NCBI GenBank assembly: GCA_025331435.1
Contig: JAIWNI010000049.1
Coordinates: 1-64,000 of the forward strand
Direction: 5' to 3'
DNA: 64,000 nt
From: Choanephora cucurbitarum
Taxonomy: Eukaryota > Mucoromycota > Mucoromycetes > Mucorales > Choanephoraceae
Positions 49,785 to 60,944 of this stretch are shown here, in pieces; within the stretch, counting starts at the first letter, position 1, and each line of letters starts with the position of its first letter. Position numbers and translations under genes: made by a program. The notes below the pieces were generated by a model. The model had not been told where the DNA came from. It saw only the letters and a list, made by a program, of their open reading frames with translations, and searched no databases.

Positions 49785-50473
49785 TTAGACTGAATAATTT
49801 TGTGCATGGTCTTGAAGATAAGCTAACTGGATCATTGAGTCTTCAATGCCAAAGTTAGAGTGATAGTAATAGAAAGGTATAGAGAGGCCTGGTTTGTTTG
49901 GAGCCATGATGGTTGAGATAGGAGGAAGCTTGAATTTGCCCTTTTGACGTTGAGCAGAAGATAGTTGATCCATATTGGTCTGATTGAATCTTGTAGGGTT
50001 TAAAGACGCAGGCTGCTGGTGTTGTGCATAATTGACTTCTATACCTAATCTAGAGCTTACACTTTCATCATTGGAAGGCAAATCAAGCATTGACTGTATT
50101 CTCCCTGATCCATGGTAAATAATTAGGCAATAAGAACAACACACAGAGATTACCTTGTTCTATTTGTTGCTTCAATAATCTCTTTCTCTTGTTGTCCTTT
50201 GCTCTTCTGTTTTGAAACCTATTAAGTGTGGTCAAGCTATCTATAGGATGTCTGATTTACAAGTTGGTACCAAAAGTGAACATTTCTTGCACCCATATTG
50301 ACGACTTCTGCTATTTCTTGTTTAAGCTCACTGTTTGGATTAGGGTTTTGCTTATAATAGCTTTCAAGGATAGCCGCTTCTTCACGAGAGGTTCGCATTC
50401 TCCTCTTGGCTTTTGTGCTAAGCTTTAGATCATTGCTAGGGACTGGCGTTACCAACTGTCTATTGTCCATCAT
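49785..50473 (-). CDS. Homeodomain transcription factor
   Basis: Three exons (50473-50271, 50218-50154, 50104-49785) give 195 aa. A typical 60-residue homeodomain lies at about 22-82: RRMRTSREEAAILESYYKQN, NSELKQEIAEVVNMGARNVH, and helix 3 with WFQNRRAKDNKRKR. The intron splits the codon pair at the W-F of helix 3. After the homeodomain comes an acidic and Gln/Pro-rich tail with a basic insert (SSAQRQKGKFKLPPIST). There is no TALE insertion, so it is a typical homeobox protein and not of the mating-type alpha2/TALE type. Two ATGs at 50473 and 50470 could both start it. Targets are unknown. It is divergent from HID1 with 212 bp between starts. Confidence 0.9.
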
Positions 50474-50685
50474 TAATAAAGAAGAAAAAGAAGAAGAAGA
50501 GAAAATAAATCATATCAAGCAAGCTATTTAGTGATTTCATGCATACAACTGATAAAATGTTCAGGTCAAGCACAGGTTGGAGTGACTTTTTTGAAATCTC
50601 TCATTTTAAATAAGCGAAATGATAAATAAGAAATACCGCTTGGCCTGATTTTTTTTTCTTTTTTTCATTTTCCTTTATAGCTAAA

Positions 50686-53516
50686 ATGGGTGCAGCTGAT
50701 AGTAAACTAGCCTTTAGAAAAAGTGTGTTCAGATTATATGAGGAAAAGGTCTGAATTGAACAATCAAAAAGGAGAACAGCCAATTAAACACATTTTCTGA
50801 TTCGATAGACTATTCCACCAACTGAAAACGAGTTTTGGGAACTGGTATGTATGAGCCAAAAGAAGAATTCTATTCCCGAGTTAGTTGATCAATCGATGTC
50901 TGCTAGTTCTGGAACCTGCCCGAGACAATAGATGATGTATTTTCATTAATAGGTGCCAATGACATTAGACGTACTCGAGATTCTGCACCAGATAACTTTG
51001 AGACTTTAATTGATAAGGTGAAAACTCCATAATCATTCTTGGGTCGTGGAGTGTCTAACATGGCTTTGTTTATAATAGGTCTTGAAGAAGATGCAAGATA
51101 CAGTACATGCGAATCATTTTCCTACAGACCAGCATTCTATTAACCATCTCTTGAACTGTTGTCGTATCATGACGCGAATCATGCCATTTGTTTTTGAAAG
51201 TCCTGAGCATACAGAATGGGAAGAGAGGTTTTTCTGGACACCCAGACAGGTTGAGAAAGAGAAAAAGAATCCAGAAGATAAGCCTGAATACGAAACTTTG
51301 CCTTGTCGTGGCGAGCTTCTTTTGGATTGTAGGTAGCAATAAGTTGTATTCTTATGGTTGCGCCTCAGTATATCTCACTTATTTATCTCTAGTAACTATT
51401 CAAGCTCTCTTCTTGGCTGGATTTACAATCCCGATTGCATTAGCCACAAAAGAATCCAAAGTGAATTACATGATTTGGGAAAACGGCGTTGGATCTAGTC
51501 TGCCAATCACAACCTACAAGGACAATGAAGCCAATCGAACTGAAGTGCTACGTCTACTGGTGGTCTTGTTATCGAGATCCATGTATGTCTTGCCTTCTCA
51601 ACTTCTATTGAAGGAAGATTTATGGCTTCGTTATGTGGCTGTCAAGACTGAGCGTAAAATAGTGCTGGTGATCTTGTGTAGTTTACTGAACACGATCTGT
51701 AATTACGACCCTACCGGCTGGGTGCCTTACAACCATGTTGTCGGTGTTGGTCCTCGAGAACAGTTGGTCTCCTTTTGCTTGACTGCTTTACTTATCCTGT
51801 TAGACTATCGCTCGCCTCAACAGGCTGAAACGATGCGTCAACAGGAACAACTTCAGAGTCCGACCTCGCACAAGCGTGCTGAACTTCTGGCATTAGAAAA
51901 TCCAGATGCGATACCCAGAACAAGCATGGAACTTGAAGTATTTACACCTGGAACGACCGATCCTCATCATCACAAGGTAGATGAAAATGCGTTCCGTCAT
52001 TACATGTCAAAAATGCATCGCAAACAAGATTTTGAGTTTCTGATGGTTGGTATCTATCGTCTCCTAAGCAATCCAATGACTGCAGCCAACACTTATTTGC
52101 CTGGATCAACTAAACGCGTGAGTTGTTTTATTGATGTTGTCATGCTCTGTTGGAGACTGATTGAGACAAATCCTGTAAGTGAACAAGTCGCAACATCTAT
52201 TCGATACTCATGGTCGACTTTTCTTTGTTTTAAAGCGATTCATTAAGCATTTGGTGGAGACAGAACGAGCTTTGGATCTTACGGTTGCATTGATCTTTTA
52301 TGCTATGGACAATAAGGACAAAATGAGTAAGTAGAATGTTTAGATGTACATGGATTTCAGCAAGGGTTGATTGACCTAAAATTGCTACTTTAGCACAAAT
52401 TGGTTTGGTTCGTATGTGTGCCTTCATTCTTCAGACACTCTCGTCTGAAAAAGAATACTGTGTCAAACTCAATAAGCCCTTTACTACACATGCCTCACTT
52501 CCTAATGTGATACGATTGTATGCATTCAATGGCACGTATGCTGATTTCTTGATTATTGTAAGTTAAAAAACAAGGATTGATTTCTATCTATCTTACCATT
52601 GGCTCTATAGTCCATCTATACACTTATTTCATCCACACAAGGTCGATTATCTGCTCTTTATCCTGCTTTTATGTTGACTATTGCCAACATTTCATCTTAT
52701 GTATCTCACCTTGGTGTCACCACATCTTCCAAGTTGATTTCCATGTTCCATTCTATGGCCTCACCCACCTTTCTGTTAGCAGACGAATACAATCCTCAAT
52801 TGACTTGTTATCTCCTGGAGACCTTAAATAACCTCATTCATTACCATTACGCCGAGAACCTCAATCTGGTGTACGCTGTTGTCTTGCATCATGACTACTT
52901 TGACAAACTGAGCAAGTTGACATTCACGGATGCAGTAGCAGAAGTCAATAGAGTAAGACAGATGAGAGAAAGAAAATCAGCAGAAGAAGACAAGGAGGAT
53001 CATAAAGAAGACAAGGAGGAAGAAGAAGATAGAGAGGTACAGGCAGAGGAGAAACCTAAACTCTCTTATGCTGCTGTTGTCGCTAGCAATCTGCCTTCCA
53101 ACGAGGCAGGTTCTTCAAACCCAGTTGAGCCAGCAAGACGTGATAGCACAAACACTCTCTCAGCTTATCCTACACGACAAGGATTTGTACCTAATGAACA
53201 ATGGATGAGTTATTGGAAATCGAAATTCCCACTGTTGACTCTATCTGCATTGAATGAACAGTTAGTACCCAAGATGGAAGAGAAATCAGTAGAACAAGGC
53301 ATGTCTCTAGAGAGTCTGATGGAATTCTTAAAGACCTTACCTGTTGATTTACCGGACGAAGAAAAGGAGATTTATATTCGTAAGTTTCAATGGGGAGAAG
53401 CCTTGGTGATTTGGTTCCGAAGTATGTTATGGGGTCAAAACTATGTGAGTACCATGAAGGAGTATGGACCATGGAATGGTACTTTAGTTAAATTATTTCA
53501 AATCAAAGCAGAATAA
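50686..53516 (+). CDS. hid1: HID1-family Golgi/trafficking protein
   Basis: Eight exons (50686-50748, 50809-50844, 50907-51017, 51079-51328, 51393-52174, 52236-52326, 52394-52557, 52611-53516) give 800 aa. The N-terminus MGAADSKLAFRKSVFRLYEE keeps the Gly-2 used for myristoylation in HID1. Later segments match the family: IDDVFSLIGANDIRRTRDSA, LLNCCRIMTRIMPFVFE, NRTEVLRLLVVLLSRSMYV, NPMTAANTYLPGSTKR, IKHLVETERALDLTVALIF, FNGTYADFLII and NPQLTCYLLETLNNLIHYHY. Between residues about 600 and 660 is a highly acidic Glu/Lys run. HID1 acts at the Golgi or trans-Golgi in cargo sorting and dense-core vesicle formation in animals. The donor GTCTGA at 50749 is weak but frame-supported. A GT at 52118 was not used because the frame stays open and matches the family. 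Confidence 0.93.
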
Positions 53517-53628
53517 AATATATATTTGTGTGTGTGTGTATATATGTTCTTTTATTAAGAGAATTAAATTAAAAAAAAAAAAAGTTGCTTTTATAGATAT
53601 AAATATATAGATAGTTTCCTTTAGATGA
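53517..53628. other. Convergent 112 bp gap, HID1 and CYP51
   Basis: Only 112 bp separate the stop codons of HID1 and CYP51. The gap holds a (GT)n/(TA)n run and an A tract. The 3' ends of the two transcripts probably overlap. No separate terminator could be assigned. Confidence 0.6.
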
Positions 53629-55385
53629 TTATTCTCTCCAAGCATATTTGAGATAAGCAGGCTTTTCAGGCACGACTACCATGGAGGTATAATCAGACTT
53701 GGGCACTTGTTTACCATCCAATTCGAAATCAAAGAGACGAAGTAAGGTAGCCACAATCGTCTTGATCTGAAGATAACCAAATTGTTCACCAATACAACGA
53801 TGACGACCTGCACCAAAAGGTAAGAAGGGATTCTTTGAAGAGATACCAACAGCACCAAAACCATAATCGACATTGGCATCATCACCAGCTTCCATCTGAT
53901 GAACAGGATCATCTAGATCAACCCAACGCATGGGGTTGTATTTAAGAGGTTCCTTGAAATAAGTCTCGTCTGTCTGTGTCACACCAGGAACAGCACACAA
54001 GAAAGTACCCTTGGGGATCTCATGGCCTGTCTTTTCATAGGTGATCTTGTCAGCCACGACCTTTCTCATCATCTGGAAGATAGGTGGGTGAAGACGAAGG
54101 GTTTCCTTGACACAGTTCTCTAAGAGCGTTAATTCCTTGAGGTTTTCAAAAGTCAAATCGGCCTTTAAGGAACCCAACTTGGCAATCTGTTCTTCACGTA
54201 AAGCACGAATGAGGTCTGGACGAGCAGCCAACTCGAGCATGGTCCAGGCTGTGGTCGTGGCTGATGTGTGTTGACCACCAAACAGGACGGCAATCATCAT
54301 ACCGGCAATGTGTTTATCAGGCACAGGAGAACCATCTTTGTAGTTGGCATCCATCAAGGCTTGAAGTAAATCAGCATTTGACTTTAAAAAAAAAATAAGT
54401 TTCCCCCCTCCGAAAATGAATCCTAAACAAGACACTTACATGATCACCATCTGCCTTTCTACGTTGAATGATACTCGAGTAAAGATCGGCCATCTTCTTA
54501 CATGCTTCATCACGCTTACGGTAAGAAGGCAAAGGTAAGTTGGGGAAGATGAAGTTGATAGGTTGAAATCCTTGATCCAGATCATAATAAAGTTTGGCTA
54601 CATTCCCATCCAAATTAGCACGGATTTCCTTACCCATCAAACAGCGAGAAGCAGTACAGATGATCAAGGAACCAAAGGTATGATAGGCATCGAATTTGCC
54701 TGAAGGCTTTTGGTAGTCCTTGAAGAACTGAGTGACTTCTTCCACAATCATAGGGACATGTTGACGGAAACACTCGGAATTCAAACCGGCCTTGATGAAT
54801 CTAAGATAACCATAAGATCCTCTTGTTCAATGCATGTCAACAGCTTACCTCTTTTGTTCCAAAAAGACACTATGGGGTGCATCATAGACTACTTCAGGAC
54901 CGAAAACGTATTTTGTCATATGGTTGTAAGCTTCAGCAGCAGAAGATAGATTTTGCTTTGAGTTGAAGACAAACTGATTGCCTTCAGCACCCAAGAACAC
55001 AGTGACCTTTCTGCCTACCATATGAAAAGTGAAGACATCACCATACTTTTTCTGACATTCCTTAAGAAACTTGATAGGGTTTCTGATAGACATAGGCGCG
55101 TCAGTCTCTATTTCTTTTATGCTCAAATGTACTTACATGCCAAATTCAACAGCATTACCCATAAAAGGGATCCAAGAGAATACTTCAGGTGGTGCCTTGG
55201 GATCTTTAGGACCCAACTGATAGATTGATGTGAATAAAATAAAAAAAAATTTTTTTTAAATAAAAGTGTATTACCAGTTGGTTTAAAATGTTCACAATCA
55301 CATAAACACATAAAGCAAGAAAAGCATACAGTGTGAGTGTGCCGGTAGAAGGTAAGGTGTTGACCAAAGTGGATATGATGGCCAT
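53629..55385 (-). CDS. ERG11: Lanosterol 14-alpha-demethylase (CYP51)
   Basis: Five exons (55385-55275, 55216-55137, 55082-54849, 54800-54440, 54381-53629) give 512 aa. An N-terminal membrane helix is followed by KDPKAPPEVFSWIPFMGNAV. P450 hallmarks are the I-helix GGQHTSATTTAW, the ExxR motif KETLRLH, and the heme-binding loop NPFLPFGAGRHRCIGEQFG with the proximal Cys. The CYP51 SRS1 region reads AYNHMTKYVF and VVYDAPH, with Tyr at both azole-relevant positions (about residues 116 and 130). The enzyme removes the 14-alpha methyl group in ergosterol synthesis at the ER. The Tyr in VVYDAPH suggests the azole-susceptible F1-type paralogue of Mucorales. The start is set at ATG 55385. Confidence 0.96.
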
Positions 55386-56933
55386 GAGTGATGACAACTG
55401 AAGATGATGAAGAAAAGAAGAAGAAAAAAATAATAAAAAGAGTGGACTTCTAAATAACTCTTAGATAAGATTCAGGTAACACAAGTAAAGCGGGCAGTGT
55501 TGCAGAAAGTTACATTTTGTCTGTTCATTTCACCAGGAATAGCTGTCAGAATGTACAACTATTGCCCCCTTTTTTTTTATTTTTTCAAAAAGTCTTTTGC
55601 TTATTTACTTGAGATCTCATTTTTTTCTTTAAAACTATCTTGGTGTTGATTTTAGATAAGTTTTCAGGACTGAATTCGCAAAAATGTTCAACCCTATTTA
55701 TTGGCCAATAAAGGGGGAGGAAGGTAGTTGGTAAGAAAGAGATCTACAATCAGCTGACAATGGATTTATAAAAGAATTGTATCCACTTGTTGGAAATGTA
55801 GTTAGAGAGTACCTATCGTCAGTATCCATAGACACAAAGTATGAGGCTCTTGATACGTCTGTATTTAACTGTGTACATAGTATCCACCTTGTGATGCATA
55901 AGTAGGAATATCTACTCTTTTTAAAGCTAGTGAGAAAAGTCTAAATAAATATCCCCCACTTAAAAAGATACTTATTAAAAAAAGAAAGAAAAAAAAGAGA
56001 GCTTACCTTAAAAAAAAAAAAAAAGGTGTATAACATGAACTATCTCTTCAGGTTAACAAGAGACTGCATTTATTGTAAGTAACCGTGTAACGTTGTAACA
56101 ACATGATAGAATTTTAGTTAGTATAAAAGACCATAGAGAGTCAATCTCAAACCATCACCACAAGAGAAATTGGGTATCAAAAAAGGAAACTTAACTAGCA
56201 GGCTACATTTCATTGGATAAAAACTGTGTAATCCCCCCATTTGAGTTCTACATTTGGATTTTTGTAAGACTGTGTTAATAAAAATGGTAGTCTAGTAAGG
56301 CAAACAAAACGCTTTGGGAGAATAGGTGTGACAATTCCACCAGAAACGTAAAATTGTGAACGCCGGTGTTGGTTTGGGTGCTTGTCGAGTTTTTTCTTCA
56401 TTTTTTTTCTAAGTACTTTTGAGATTGAAGGGGTGACTGCTATAAACTAGTAACTAATCCCTAATACTTAGAAAAAATTTTCTCTTTCCTTTATCTTCTA
56501 AGGTGAGTTTTAGGTATTTCTTTGCTTTGGATGGCAACTAACACGCTTCTAATGGCAGAGTAGCTCTTTGTTCCCAACGCGCTCAAGATGCAACAGTATC
56601 TAGTGTGTTTGCTTTGAAAAGTACAGAAGAGACCCAAACTGTAGGTTAGTTTTTAAGGCACTACAGATGAGATAAGAGTTTTAACATCATCTTCTTTCTA
56701 TAGATGGCTTGCATATTCTTTAACAACAAATAGATGCACCAAGTGCAAAGGCGCCTAAACTACTTGAGCTTCTAAGGTGTTTTCTACTGTCAATCCAAAC
56801 CAAAGCGTTCTGCTAGAATGCCTTAGCTGTTCTGGTTTCAACCATAAGGTAAGTGACGCAAATGAGTGTTAAAGCCTAGCAGCATTAGTACAGTTTTTTC
56901 TACCAATAAAATGAAGCAAAAATACTCTTCTGC
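55386..56933. other. Non-coding, decaying region upstream of CYP51
   Basis: The first 300 bp should hold the CYP51 promoter. Further right the sequence is AT-rich. It contains one copy of a 29 bp direct repeat at 56178-56206 and, at 56560-56850, the remains of a spliced gene listed separately. A 63-codon frame at 56210-56401 (-) is not recognisable. No intact gene is visible. Confidence 0.45.
56560..56851 (+). pseudogene. Decayed spliced gene with CxxC..CxxC remnant
   Basis: Two coding-like blocks stay recognisable. Block 1 (about 56562-56644) reads GRVALCSQRAQDATVSSVF and ends at a plausible donor. Block 2 (about 56704-56851) starts after a good TCTATAG acceptor, reads WLAYSLTTNRCTKCKGA, then, after two in-frame stops, KVFSTVNPNQSVLLECLSCS and GFNHK, and ends at a perfect GTAAGT donor. 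The spacing of RCTKCK and ECLSC suggests a zinc ribbon. Stops and the lack of flanking exons show it is dead. The family was not recognised. It lies between two copies of a 29 bp direct repeat, so it could be the inside of an old mobile element. Confidence 0.4.
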
Positions 56934-57049
56934 ATCCCCCCATTCTTATTTGAAAAGTACCCCCAATATTATTTGAGAGCACCCCCAATATTATTTGAGA
57001 AATGGCCCCCAATTCCTATATGAGGAATACCCCCCACCCATTTTTGGAG
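56934..57049 (+). repeat. Five degenerate 21-24 bp tandem repeats
   Basis: The unit is roughly a C-run, then AATATTATTTGAG, repeated about five times: clear copies at 56958-56979 and 56980-57000, decayed ones at 56934-56957, 57005-57025 and 57026-57049. The units pair a pure C-run with an AT-rich block ending in TTTGAG. A related single unit (CCCCCCATTTGAG) lies near 56233-56246. No coding sense is visible. Confidence 0.75.
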
Positions 57050-57066
57050 AAAATTCAAGGACTGTC

Positions 57067-57095
57067 CAAAAAAGGAATCTTAACTGCATGCTACA
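57067..57095 (+). repeat. 29 bp direct repeat, second copy (first at 56178-56206)
   Basis: CAAAAAAGGAATCTTAACT followed by GCATGCTACA repeats the sequence at 56178-56206 with only a few changes, in the same orientation and about 890 bp apart. Both copies are followed within 25 bp by AAAAACTG. The pair brackets the decayed gene and the tandem repeats and could be the ends of one unit or of a small duplication. Confidence 0.7.
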
Positions 57096-57517
57096 CAAAA
57101 ACTGCCTTTGTTTCACAGAAAAAATCTCTTGTGGTGATATGTTAACATTCCGATAATTGGGGAACTAATAAAGTGATCCGAAACAACATGACGCATCGTG
57201 TTCTCTTTGGAAAGATCTCAGCCCTACATTCACATTGTACTATGTACGTCATTTAAAAATAGAGTGGCGTATGAATAAGCTTTTTTCTAATGATATTGGA
57301 ATAAAATAGAACAATAAGTTTAATAATAATAATAATAAATGCACTTCTGTATGTATATATATATATAGGTGAGATGATGCATAAACACACACATAATTTT
57401 TTTTTAAAAGTGTGACAAAAAAAAAATGATACAATGATGGGCTAATCTATAGAGATGAATAAGATATAAAGAGGATATAAGTATGTACGTTTAAAAGATA
57501 TACACAAATGTACAAGG

Positions 57518-59077
57518 CTAAAATGATTGAAGTAAGGCATCTGTAGGAGAAATGGTAGGGCTTTCATCTGAATAATGATAGAAATCATCTTCCAAATGCA
57601 GTAAAGGGCTATTTGCAGCAGTAGTAGCACCACTCTCGATCGGTGTCATGAGAAAATCATAGTAACAAAGTTGAGGATCCAGATAGAATTCATTTACCAT
57701 GGCAGGTGAAGGGGGTGCAGAATATTGATTCCAATCGATCTTTCTCTGCCAATCATCTACATCACTTTCATCTTCCTTTTCTTGATAGGTCAGACTCAGG
57801 AATTCTTCAGTCAACATCATGGTCTCATAATCATTCTGAACTAGTTCAGGTGAGGATGGACAGGATGAACTGGTGGAATGAGATAGACTAGGTTGATAGG
57901 GGCGGCGTTGGAAAGGTGAAGCCATTCGGCGCGTGTTTATAGAAGAATGATGTGAGGTATTTCTGCTTAGGGTTACACTGCGGCCATTGTTGTTAGAGGT
58001 ACGAGAATAAGCTTTTGTCAAACCTAAGTTGGTTGTGTTAACAATGTCTTTTTAATCATCATTTTTTTGAATATTACCTTTATCTACACCACGACGACGA
58101 CGTTCTGTTGTCAGAGGTTTGGCACGTTCATGTGTCTTTTTATGCTGTGCTAGGTTATCGGAACGTGAAAAACGTTTTCCACACATGTCACACAGGTAAG
58201 GACGTTCCAAGGTATGTGTTCTTAAATGACGCTTCATATGTTCCAATCGTTTAAAGATCTTACCACAAGTGGGTACTGGACAATCAAAGTGACGGACTGG
58301 CACTGTGTCTTCTACTGTTGGCTTGATCTTGATGTCTTCATACACGATCGATCTCTTCTTGAGTGGTGTGACACGTCGTTTGCGTTGTTTATAGGTAGGC
58401 GATCCTTCAAACAAGGAGAATTGACCAAAGAGGGTAACCTTTTGAAGATCCAATGGTTTTTCTTCTTCTTCTTCTTCTTCCTCTACTTCTTTATCAGGAT
58501 GATAAAAGGAATCCAAGTTAAGTTCACATAACATGGCCTTTCTGAATTCATCAAACATGGCTTGTGTGGTATCGAGAGAGATGGCCATGGCAGGATGGGC
58601 CACTGCTCTTGAGGTAGGTTCAACACCCATCTTTTCTCTCTTGAGATCTCTCTCAAGTGCATCTAAAAAGAGTCGATCATGAGGGACTGAAAACCAATAA
58701 AAGACCTTTTGTTTCTTTTGAGTACGAATGCAGTTATTCTTGAACAAGAGATCCAAAAAAGGCGATTTGGGTTCCTCTAGGATAGCATCTGTACCAGGCT
58801 TAAGATTTCTGAGGTCACTAAAGATACCTTCTTCAAACTTCTTGACGTTATCGACTGGTCTACCGAATGCTTGAAAACGAAAGACAAGAGAGCGTACGAT
58901 GTCTGTGCCGGAAATGAAGAATCCATCGTTCCATTTGACACAGGAAACGATGTCACCGTTGGGTAAATGATGTTGTTTGATTGTTTCATTCTGATGGTTG
59001 GGTGCAGTCACTAGAAATGATTTCAGTTGATCAATCATCTCTAGTCTGACTTGAAGATTATCTTGACTTGGTATCAT
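57518..59077 (-). CDS. STE12: STE12-type transcription factor with C-terminal C2H2 fingers
   Basis: Two exons (59077-58078, 58023-57518) give 501 aa. The STE domain (homeodomain-like, about residues 5-170) is clear: LKSFLVTAPNHQNETIKQHH, LPNGDIVSCVKWNDGFFISG, TDIVRSLVFRFQAFGRPV, VFYWFSVPHDRLFLDALERD and LKREKMGVEPTS. Two C2H2 zinc fingers follow (FDCPVPTCGKIFKRLEHMKR, then RPYLCDMCGKRFSRSDNLAQ), as in SteA-type factors of filamentous and basal fungi and unlike budding-yeast Ste12. An eight-Glu run precedes them. The second exon is Ser/Pro-rich and acidic, with SPTISPTD-like phosphosites. In the family it acts downstream of the pheromone/filamentation MAP kinase. It is divergent from the FAS1 gene with 253 bp between starts. 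Confidence 0.95.
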
Positions 59078-59330
59078 TCGTGTATATAAAGAAAAAGAAG
59101 AGAGAGAGAGTGAAAAATAATAAAAAAAAATAGGTCATGCCTTATTAAATACTCTTTAGGGTCACGGGCTTTCTTAAAGCGTTTTCCGAGTTCAAACACT
59201 TAAAAAAAAAAAAAAGATGGGGTTGTTGTACAGTATCAGAAATGATGTAGCCAATCAGATGATTTTATTTATTTATTTATTTACCAGTTCTTTTTTTTCT
59301 TTTTCCTTTTAACTTTTCTTCTAATAAAAA

Positions 59331-59813
59331 ATGCATCTATGGATATGGTTATGGTTATTATGTTGGATAGTAAAGGCTGAAAACTCAGTGCAATCTCTGT
59401 TTGACAGGATAGCACCCGACCCATCACTTTCTACCTTTCTTGATGTCTTGACTGGAGAAGAAGATATGTTTCAGATGCTCAATTCTACACACTCACAATC
59501 ACTGACTATCTTTTGTCCTGTCAATCAAGCATTTCATGATCATACTGCCACCAGAGCCAATCTAAGAGAATTTCTTCAATATCATATTGTACCTGACTAT
59601 CTATCGCCTGATAAACTAAAGAGTATGGATACACTAAAGACACTCTTTAGAGATGAAACCATACGTGTTCATTACTATTTCTTTAGACAAAAGATCATGT
59701 TGAATGAGATGGCTACTGTAGATACAGGCCATGTTGTTGAGGCAATCAATGGTATTGCCTATAAAATCGATCAATTGTTATTACAACCTACTCCATTATG
59801 GATACAAGCATGA
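59331..59813 (+). CDS. Secreted fasciclin (FAS1) domain protein
   Basis: Single-exon gene of 160 aa. Residues 1-17 form a signal peptide (MHLWIWLWLLCWIVKA). One FAS1 domain fills the rest: SLSTFLDVLTG, LTIFCPVNQAFHDH (H1 box, FxPxNxAF type), LREFLQYHIVPDYLS (YH motif before H2), and VVEAINGIAYKIDQLLLQ (H2 box). FAS1 proteins are extracellular or cell-surface adhesion or matrix proteins. No GPI signal is visible at the C-terminus, so secretion to wall or medium is likely. The stop lies 42 bp from the stop of the convergent SWIB gene. Confidence 0.9.
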   Translation: MHLWIWLWLLCWIVKAENSVQSLFDRIAPDPSLSTFLDVLTGEEDMFQMLNSTHSQSLTIFCPVNQAFHDHTATRANLREFLQYHIVPDYLSPDKLKSMDTLKTLFRDETIRVHYYFFRQKIMLNEMATVDTGHVVEAINGIAYKIDQLLLQPTPLWIQA

Positions 59814-59855
59814 CGTTTTCATATATTTTTTATTATAATAAAAAAAAAAACGAAA

Positions 59856-60944
59856 CTACAATACTTCTTCTTTTTCTGCAATGGCAGTGACTGTCACATC
59901 ATCTGCTGTCACTTCTTCTTCTATCTCTTTCTTGGTAAGATGAGCAGATAGATCCTTATTCATACCAAAGCTATTAACACGGTCTTGATCAAATATCTTT
60001 TTTAGCTTATCATCACATAGAATAAATCGTCTATCGGCTGGATCTTGTAGGTCATTTGTCTTTATGTATTTCCATAACTTTCTAACTAATTCTGGTCTTG
60101 AGAGCTATTTGAGAATATCAAACATTATGTTGAGCAAATTGTGGTATCTATGTTTACCTCTTTATCACCATCCATCAATTCAGATAGAGCAGGACTCAAG
60201 ATCAAAGGTTTATTGAGACCTGTCTTACGCTTAGGTTTAGGTGGTGCATTCGGATCGATCACTTTCACTCGTTTCTTCTTTGTCTTCTTCTTGATCCCTC
60301 CTCCTGTTGACTCTTTCTTGGTCTTCTTCTGAGGTTGAAATTGAGGGAATGATTGATAGTACATTTTAAGGTCTTGTAATGTTTGTTGTTGAGGTAGATA
60401 CTGCATATAGTTTGTTTGAGGAGGTAAATGATAGGCAGGTTGTGAATTTGTACTGCTGTTACTTCCATTACTATTGTATCTCTGAAGCAAGACTTGGTTA
60501 TAACTAGGTATATAGTTTTGCATTGGTGGTTGGATCTGTTGTGAATAAGTAGAATAGAATCCTTGAGGATACATCTGTTCTTGTTGTGGTGGATAGAAAC
60601 CAGAGAATTCAAGTCCATCTAGGAATGAATCTTGTGGATTAGGCAATGGTGTTGCATCGGATGGTCTTGGTGAATAATCTGTGGTTGGTATAGGGTTTTG
60701 AAAGGTATGTAAATCTGCATAAGAAATTAGATAAGTTAAGGAACTCCCCTTTTTTTTTGGATTATACTTTGCCCCCTTCTCTCTCCTGTTGACACACACA
60801 CACTCCTGTTGCCCCCCTCTCTTAAATATCTCCCCCCCCTCTCTCTCCTTTTTCTTTCTTTCTTTTAAGATAAGCTATAGAAAAAAAAAAGATATATAAA
60901 GAATCTCTATCCTACTTGCCTTGTAAAACAGGATTTTTGTCCAT
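59856..60944 (-). CDS. SWIB/MDM2-domain protein (Uaf30/Tri1-like)
   Basis: Three exons on the minus strand (60944-60920, 60714-60158, 60104-59856) give 276 aa. The SWIB domain is at about residues 175-255: TGLNKPLILSPALSELMDG, SRPELVRKLWKYIKTNDLQD, RFILCDDKLKKIFDQDRVNS. It follows a Lys-rich block (KKTKKKRVKVIDPNAPPKPK), the usual arrangement in Uaf30 and Tri1. The first half is Gln/Tyr/Pro-rich and low-complexity. Uaf30-type proteins act in rDNA transcription and chromatin. No N-terminal DEK_C domain is seen. Exon 1 codes only nine residues (MDKNPVLQ plus one split codon) and joins in frame only through a GC donor at 60919. That makes the start less certain than the domain call. Confidence 0.82.
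60715..60919 (-). other. 205 nt GC-AG intron with poly-C tracts
   Basis: This is the first intron of the SWIB gene, three to four times longer than most here. The 5' site reads AAG|GCAAGT, the strongest GC-type donor. The GT five bases later would give early stops in the next exon. On the plus strand it holds two C-runs (about 60812-60817 and 60830-60838) with CTCTCT. Confidence 0.55.

Noticed and set aside
52118..52140. Intron start at GTGAGT inside HID1
   Set aside because: The frame stays open and reads family-like sequence (VVMLCWRLIETNP) straight through to the next donor at 52175.
55206..55397. Start of CYP51 at 55397
   Set aside because: That codon is TTG. The first ATG of the frame (55385) leads directly into the membrane helix.
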